DNA of 64,000 bases from NCBI GenBank assembly GCA_028554755.1, contig JAPTOF010000015.1, positions 1,054,001 to 1,118,000 on the forward strand, given 5' to 3'. The DNA is from Cordia subcordata (lineage: Eukaryota; Streptophyta; Magnoliopsida; Boraginales; Cordiaceae). Shown in pieces: positions 57,899 to 64,000 of this stretch (positions are counted from its first letter, which is position 1; each line of letters starts with the position of its first letter). The position numbers and the translations under genes are program-made. Below the pieces are notes generated by a model that was not told the origin of the DNA, searched no databases, and saw only the letters and a program-made list of their open reading frames with translations.

Positions 57899-60730
57899 CC
57901 GAGTCACAACGATTACTCCTTTTTTTCTTACAATTGTGAATGACTTTACAAGGTGCATATGAATATTCTTGATGCAACAAAAGTATGAAACCAACACATT
58001 TTGAAATTCTCTCATCTCTTTTGCTCAAACTCAATTTCATGCCAATATTAAAATAATGGAGGTTGACAATGGACATAAATTTCTCTCCATGAAAGATTGT
58101 TTCATATAAATAGGATTGAATGTCAACACACTTGCATCTAGCTGCTCAACATAATAGAGTTGTCGAATGCAAGTATCTTTGCATTCTTAACATAACATAT
58201 GCCTTAATATTTCAATCTCGTATACCTTATTCCTTTTGGGGTGAATATATCTTCATGGATGTTTACCTTGTCAGTCATCTATCATCACCATTATTGTCTT
58301 CCAAATCTCCTTTTGAATTGTTATGACACCATAAACCATTTTTTGATCACTTGAGAGTTTTTGGTTGTTTGCATTATGCAACTGTTGTTCATTATACTCA
58401 TAAATTTGACCTCCATGCCAAAAAATATATCTTCATTGGGTATTCTATTAGTGAAAAGGACAAACACTATGATTTAGAGGCCAGAAAGTTTTTTGTAAGT
58501 TGTGATGTGAAATTCCATAAGCTACTTTTCTATTTCTTTCAACTAAACATTCTTCATAGTTGAGCTCTCATCCTAGCCTTTTCTATCTAACAATTCATTT
58601 CAACAAACTAATTTGTTCTCTAGAAATGATAACATGCCTACTTCTTCTAAACTTTTGTCTTACACAGCAAAGAGACCTACTTCATCACACAATTCACCAA
58701 CCAAAGATCACCAAATATCCATTGATCTTACAAACTTTCCAGAGTCCTTCTTTGTAAAACCATGCCAAAGACAATCTACGGCATTCAACTGAATGAAAAT
58801 GGCATGAAGACGATTGTGGCTCTCCTTGCTTAGCTTGTGGGAAACTGGTGGGTACAGCATGATTGGGTTAACTAGACTCATTGCGCCGAATAAAATAAGT
58901 TGTTCTAGTCACATTAGTTCATGACTTAGTCTTAGTAGCAAGACTATAGTTGACTTGATCAATTATATCGTAATTCCCCTACCTTTTAACATCACTTCGC
59001 CATTTAGAAACCCCTTCAAAATTTTCTCCACATCAGTCCCATAGTGTCAAGCATCCACTAGCTTGGCAGAAAGATTAACACATGTCCAACCAAGTTATTC
59101 ATCTACCTCGGTGCCTTGTTCTTCATCGAGTAATCATTTTCCACTTTCCAATTTTCTTTGTTATTCTTCACTTTCTTCTACACATCATACTTTTTTAGCT
59201 AACATTACAAGCCAAACTGAGCCTACATCTTATGCCCAAGCTATCATTGGTCCTAATTGGGGAACGGCTATGATTTTAGAGTTAGTAGCATTACAACAAA
59301 GTAACACTTGAAGTTTGGTTCCTTGGGCCAATGGTCATAAACTAATTGGTTACCATGGGTCTACAAACCCAAATACAAGTCGATGGTACCATTGAGTGGT
59401 AAAAGGCTTAGCTTATTGCTAAAGGATATACTCAAGTTGAAGGAGTTAACTATCTAGAGACGTTTTCACCTACTACCAAACTTACTACTCTTTATTGTCT
59501 TCTTATTGTTGTTGTTGTATGTAATTGGTTCATCTATTAATTAGATATTCAAAATGTCTTCCTCCATGGTCATTTAAAGGTTTACATCAAATTTCTTCCT
59601 AGTCTTCATTGACAGGAAATGAGCATAGTCAGCTCAATAAGTCCCTTGATGGACTAAAACAGGCATCCAAAAATTAACTTTCTATTTTCTTAAATCTATT
59701 CAAAAAGCCTGTTATCAACAATCTAAGGCTAATTACTTTTCACCAAAGCTCAAGGTACTTCATATACTACAATTCTTTTCTATGTTGACCATATACTTAC
59801 AAGTAATGATATCCAAGAAATGCAATGTCTTAAAACAATTTCTTCTTAAATGCTTTCAAATCAAAGGTCTTGGAAATATAAAATATGTTTTGAGATTGAA
59901 TTTTCTCACTTTAAAAAGAAATTTACACGTCTCAAAGAAAATATGTAGTTTATAGTCTAAAAAACTTAGGGCTTCTAGGTGTATGTCCAAAAGATTTCTG
60001 ATAGAGCAAAATTTAGAACTTACTCTTACATATGAAGCATTGCTAAATAATCCAAGAAGTATAGAAGACTAGTTGAAAGATTGATTCGTCTCACTATCAC
60101 AACACTAGACATAGTTTATTTAGTCAGAACATTGAGCCAATTCATGCATCAACCTCGAAAACCACATTGGGATGTTGCCATATGGATCTCGAAATATATC
60201 CAAGATGCTCCTTCAAGGTTTGCTATACCTTCTTCTAACAACCTTACCTTAGGAGCCTTTTGCGACCTAAATTGGGAGTGTTGTCATGCCATAAAAAGGT
60301 TAGTTCCAGGATATTATGTTTTTCTTAGAAATTTGCTCATCTCGTGGAAGTCTGAGAAGTAAGCTAATGTATCTAAATCATCAGCTGAACCTGAATATTG
60401 AGCTATGGCCAACATATGTTTAAAGCTCAATTGGTCGCGCTACATATTACAACTTTGAGGTCCTACAAATAATTCTTACACCATTGTTTTATGATCATTA
60501 GGCAGGTTTGTATATCGTGGCAAATCTTGTTTTTCATGAGCATATGAAGCATATTGAAGTAGATTGTCACATAGTGTGAGAAAAATTGTAAGTTGGGATA
60601 ATTAATTCTTCATATGTTCCTAAACAATTTCAACTAACAAATATATTTACAAAGCTCTAAGAAAAGTTCAATTTGTGACATTGTGTGGCAAGTCGATACT
60701 TTATGGTATTTAGTCTCCAATTTAAGGGGG
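57899..60730 (+). pseudogene. E9 pol: integrase, reverse transcriptase and RNase H, heavily broken
   Basis: Integrase continues from 45332: FFLTIVNDFTRC (about 57920-57960), MEVDNGHKFLSM (about 58060-58095), IPYSFWGEY, SPLLSSKSPFELL (58120-58326), LRVFGCLHYA and KYIFIGYS (58351-58450). RT is in pieces: PNWGTAMILEL (59250-59285), AKGYTQVEG-like (59420-59450), and the catalytic box reading YVDH instead of YVDD at 59781-59792. RNase H: RTLSQFMHQPRKPHWDVAIW (about 60127-60190), FCDLNWECC and LLISWKSEK (60260-60362), SSAEPEY with an in-frame stop (60375-60400). A polypurine tract AAGGGGGAG (60724-60732) precedes the LTR. Confidence 0.9.
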
Positions 60731-60732
60731 AG

Positions 60733-61537
60733 TATAAGTGTAATTTTTGTAATTGATTTGTTATCCTTAATTAACATCAATAATATATTTAGTATTATAA
60801 TCAAATCCCATGAATGTGGGCTTGTAGCTCTTTTTTAGGACGTAAAATTAGGTTTAATTGATAGAGTTGAGTGAATCTTCAATTGGCATATATTTTACAC
60901 ATTTATCATAGTAAACACACAACAATTTGTTTTTCATATTCCTCCATTTTTATTTTCAAGCTTGTTTTTTCAAGAAACATCAAGCAGAAGCATTTAGCTA
61001 ATAATTAAAAGGAAAAAAAAAAGTCATTTAGCTTTTGATTCCAACTATGTTGTCTCCTTCCATTTCTTAATGACATAAATGAAAACTTCTTGAAGAGTTT
61101 GGGTTGTCTCAATCCTGTAAACGTATTTCCTCATATCGTGGCCTACTAATCTTTAATTTTGTTTTTATTTGACTTAGTAATTGAAAGTTGATAATAAAAT
61201 TAAAAAAATTAATTAAATAAATATTAACCACTAAGAGGGAAATTATGAACCATGATAGACGTTACTCCTTAGTGGTTGGTTATCTTAACCCCCTTCTCTC
61301 CTCTATAAAAGGGTATCTATATCATATGTATAAACATATGCTTTTTTTCCAGCTTTTTCTATTAAAAAGTTTTCAAATACCAAAGAAATACAGAGAGAAG
61401 AAGGGAGTTAGGATTTTCTTTCTGTTCAATTTTCTTACTGATTATTATGGCTAACAACGATATGTAATCTTAACGTTGTAAAGATCTTATAAACTTTATT
61501 TTCACATAATTAGAATATTATGGTGTTTATTCTAACA
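60733..61537 (+). repeat. E9 LTR (3' LTR of E9, also followed by a primer site)
   Basis: Follows the tract TTAAGGGGGAGTA, about 805 bases, ending TTATTCTAACA. TATA box CTATAAAAGG at 61303-61312. It would normally be the terminal 3' LTR, yet a perfect copia primer site follows at 61540. Confidence 0.85.
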
Positions 61538-61539
61538 AT

Positions 61540-61552
61540 TGGTATCAGAGCC
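61540..61552 (+). promoter_or_regulatory. Initiator tRNA-Met primer binding site next to the E9 LTR
   Basis: TGGTATCAGAGCC is an exact match to the common plant copia site and lies two bases after the LTR end. It shows that the LTR at 60733-61537 also served as a 5' LTR. Confidence 0.92.
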
Positions 61553-62314
61553 TACTTATCAAATTATTTTATCATTTATACGAAATTGTTATGTAGATGT
61601 CATTAAAATTGAAGAAGATATAAGTAGCATCTTCTTAGCATTACTTTGGTGTTAACTGTGCTATAAAATAATAATAGATGCATGATATTCATTACATGAG
61701 AAATTATTTAGTATTACTTGAAAAGTTATGCTGTGTTAATGGCTTATTATATTATGTGATACATGTTAGAATTAGTTTTTCATGCTACATTGTAGATACA
61801 TGGTTATTAGTCATCATTATGTGATTATGATAGTTCACAGATGGTTTTAAGTTTTTTGGACATTGAAGGAATTATTTGAGACACTTTAGAGCAAAGATTA
61901 GAGCTTTAATTTTTTACTTTTTGAAATTATTATCTTAATATTGACGTTTAGTTTTATGAAAAACTGTGAAGTTTTATCTATATTTTTAATAACATAAAGA
62001 TATGCGTACAACTGTGCGTAATATTTGAATTTTTGCATAGTTACTTACCTTAGAAATTTTATGATGCATAAATATTACAAACAAATATGGATAAGCATGA
62101 GATTATCAATGATTATCAGTTGACTCCTTTTAACAGACGTCTATGATTTCATTTGTACAGATCAAATTCTTGATGTATAAAAGTTGCTTTTACATTAAAT
62201 CTATGAATTATAAAATCTTTTATGTAATGATATGTTCACCCATAATTTTAGTTATTCACCAAGAAAATTTCATTTAATTTTGGTGTTGGGTTAAATAGTT
62301 AAAAGTTTACTTTC
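61553..62314 (+). other. Copia leader downstream of the E9 LTR
   Basis: AT-rich, no gene seen. It is like the untranslated leader of a copia element and is interrupted at 62315 by E12. Confidence 0.6.
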
Positions 62315-62830
62315 TGTTGTAGAGGATGAATTCTATAATCACGAATTGGGTCGACTTGGGCCCCTATAACCTGCAAGACCAAGAAAGATGAACGATGAAA
62401 CCCTTGACACCGGTGTGGTGCCGGCCAAAGGTACTCCGACGCTCAAGTTAGTGCTAGGTTCGAAAAGAAAGAATTATTATGTGAGGGTTTGTACAAATAA
62501 GGTAATGCTTTTGTTTGTATGTCTTACCCCTCTGCTATTGAGTAACCCTTTTATATAGATCCTTGGTGAAAGAACGTGTTTCAATCAACGTCTACTTAGT
62601 TACCATGCTTTGCCTTTATCACACATAGATTATGTATATCGTTATCATGCACGCCTCGGCCCAAGATTACGTTCATCTCTGAGAGTTTTATCCATTACGT
62701 CGGGTCGTAACCCCATCCTGGACTCTGACCTCGGGCCTTTCATATATTACATAATGGATTGCACCCTTGGCCCAATTGTAATCATGGGCCTCTTGTGTCT
62801 TCTTAAGCTCAACTATCCCTGGCCCAAACA
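62315..62830 (-). repeat. E12 3' LTR, minus strand
   Basis: 516 bases. On the minus strand it starts TGTTTGGGCCAGG (62830), has TATA box CTATATAAAAGGG (about 62549-62561), and a U5 with ACTTGAGCGTCGGAGTACC and TTCTTGGTCTTGCAGG, typical of plant LTR ends. It finishes CTCTACAACA (62315). A polypurine tract abuts it on the right. Confidence 0.7.
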
Positions 62831-62850
62831 GTTGTCCCCCACTCTCTAAA
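62831..62850 (-). promoter_or_regulatory. E12 polypurine tract
   Basis: The minus strand reads TTTAGAGAGTGGGGGACAAC directly before the LTR start, so an element interior extends to the right. Confidence 0.7.
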
Positions 62851-64000
62851 TTGAAGCCTTTCAAATTAGAGAGTAGCTCTACCAAACGAGACCCCTCTGA
62901 CACTATGAAAATCAGCTTGATATCCAATGCCATGCATGGTTACTTGCTTCACTCAACATCACAAGCATGCAACAGCCATGATGTAACATGTTTGCACGTC
63001 AAAACAACAGCTGGCCTACCGAAGACGCTTCAAGGGCAACATTTAACCCCTCCCCTAGATGAGACTTAACAATGTAAGAGACTAGTTATCATGCAATGCT
63101 TCCGCCATGCATTATGAGCTTATACAATGCTGCAGACGTGTTGACGCAGCTCAATATGCCTATACACTACATTTCGACATTATAGACTCTGAAGCTTTAC
63201 TAGTCACCTTTAAAATAAGCTGCCCAAAGTAAAACCTTGACAAGCTAGCATTAAACACCTTAGTGACTCACAAAGTCCTTTCTCAAGCGCGCCCTCGCAA
63301 GCTTATACAGTAAGCAAAGTCCATACAATAGCATACCCATAAGATTTGCTACAATCATTCATACCGAGGAGCAACACACAAACCATGCAACATTCCGCGA
63401 CTTTACCTTGAACCATTGCCGGTATACCAGAGCTTGCAGAAGGTCCTTGGCTGTTGATCATCTCCCTTGCGTGCCTCACTCTCTTCATGCTAGCACAAGG
63501 TCTAAGTATAACAACGTAGTAAAGGCCACTAGTTGATGCACTGGTCAAGGACAATAGCTGAATATGACAAGTAAGCATCAAGCACCCCATCTGCTCGACG
63601 AAAATCCCCAAACACTTTTCCTCAAAGCTTACTTATTGCATTATGTCTGTAAGATGTTTAACAAAATTCTTCTTGCATGGACAGCTTGTCCAAGTGTCAA
63701 TCCAGCATACCCTTCAGCAGGAAACCAAAACATTGATTGTCCCCTGTGATGTGGTGTAGCGCAAGTTCGCAACCCTTGTTTCCCTCAGTTCTAAGAAGCC
63801 CAGAAACCATGCTTGGCTGTTGTCACAAGATTGCATGATCTAAGTGCGTCTTAAGCGATCGAGAGCAAAGCAATGGGCCATTAATCGGACTTTCTTGTCT
63901 CTCTTACTCCAAAATGCGAGCTTAAATCAATAAAGCTCCTTCATTGATTGTCTACACTATAGGTGTTTGAATAAAATCCTTAGAAAGGTTGTATGGATGA
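62851..64000 (-). other. E12 interior (3' part), no recognisable coding
   Basis: Somewhat richer in G and C than the rest of the window. Open frames on either strand (for example 63303-63611 minus) show no retroelement domain I recognise. It may be the long 3' untranslated region typical of some gypsy lineages (inference). It runs off the window. Confidence 0.45.

Noticed and set aside
62610..62849. Plus-strand 79-codon frame
   Set aside because: It runs through the E12 LTR start and its purine tract.

Overview
The window looks like intergenic heterochromatin of a flowering plant with a large, repeat-rich genome. It is AT-rich, and essentially all of it can be assigned to LTR retrotransposons of the Ty1-copia and Ty3-gypsy superfamilies. 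Primer sites match plant tRNA-Asp (gypsy) and initiator tRNA-Met (copia). I see no intact host gene, rRNA, tRNA gene, CRISPR array or prokaryotic signal. Every coding remnant is broken by stops or frameshifts. The species cannot be told from the sequence.

The layout is a set of nested insertions. The oldest recognisable host is a plus-strand copia element (called E9 here). Its fragments lie at 33837-34255, 45219-45332 and 57899-60730, and its LTR at 60733-61537. Four things interrupt or flank it. (1) A minus-strand Athila-like gypsy element, E3, has its 5' LTR at 31783-33836 and gag-protease pieces down to 6466. (2) A plus-strand copia, E7 (34256-45218), carries a gypsy derivative E6 in its 5' LTR and a minus-strand copia E8 plus a solo LTR inside. 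(3) A gypsy solo LTR, E10, is itself split by another solo LTR (S11, 45870-47493) and by a near-complete copia, E5 (47895-57168). (4) At the right edge is the 3' end of another minus-strand element, E12.

E3 is cut by three plus-strand gypsy insertions: solo LTR A (which hosts the 10.8 kb Sirevirus-like copia E4, 8675-19473), solo LTR B (21887-23743), and the two-LTR element E1 (23788-31203). The gag reading of E3 resumes across each insertion, and imperfect target duplications support this order. The left edge (1-6465) is an inverted relative of E1, called E2.

The most interesting items are these. E1 and E2 have tRNA-Asp primer sites and LTRs related to those of E3. In place of pol they carry the remains of one long ORF of about 650 codons, with a CCHC zinc knuckle and an otherwise unrecognised protein. 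A short hairpin motif recurs one to four times per gypsy LTR, and its stem arms change in a compensatory way. Palindromes of the GGTCGACC type sit just upstream of the TATA box in LTRs of both superfamilies. E4 carries an extra ORF after pol that resembles the putative plant transposon protein domain.
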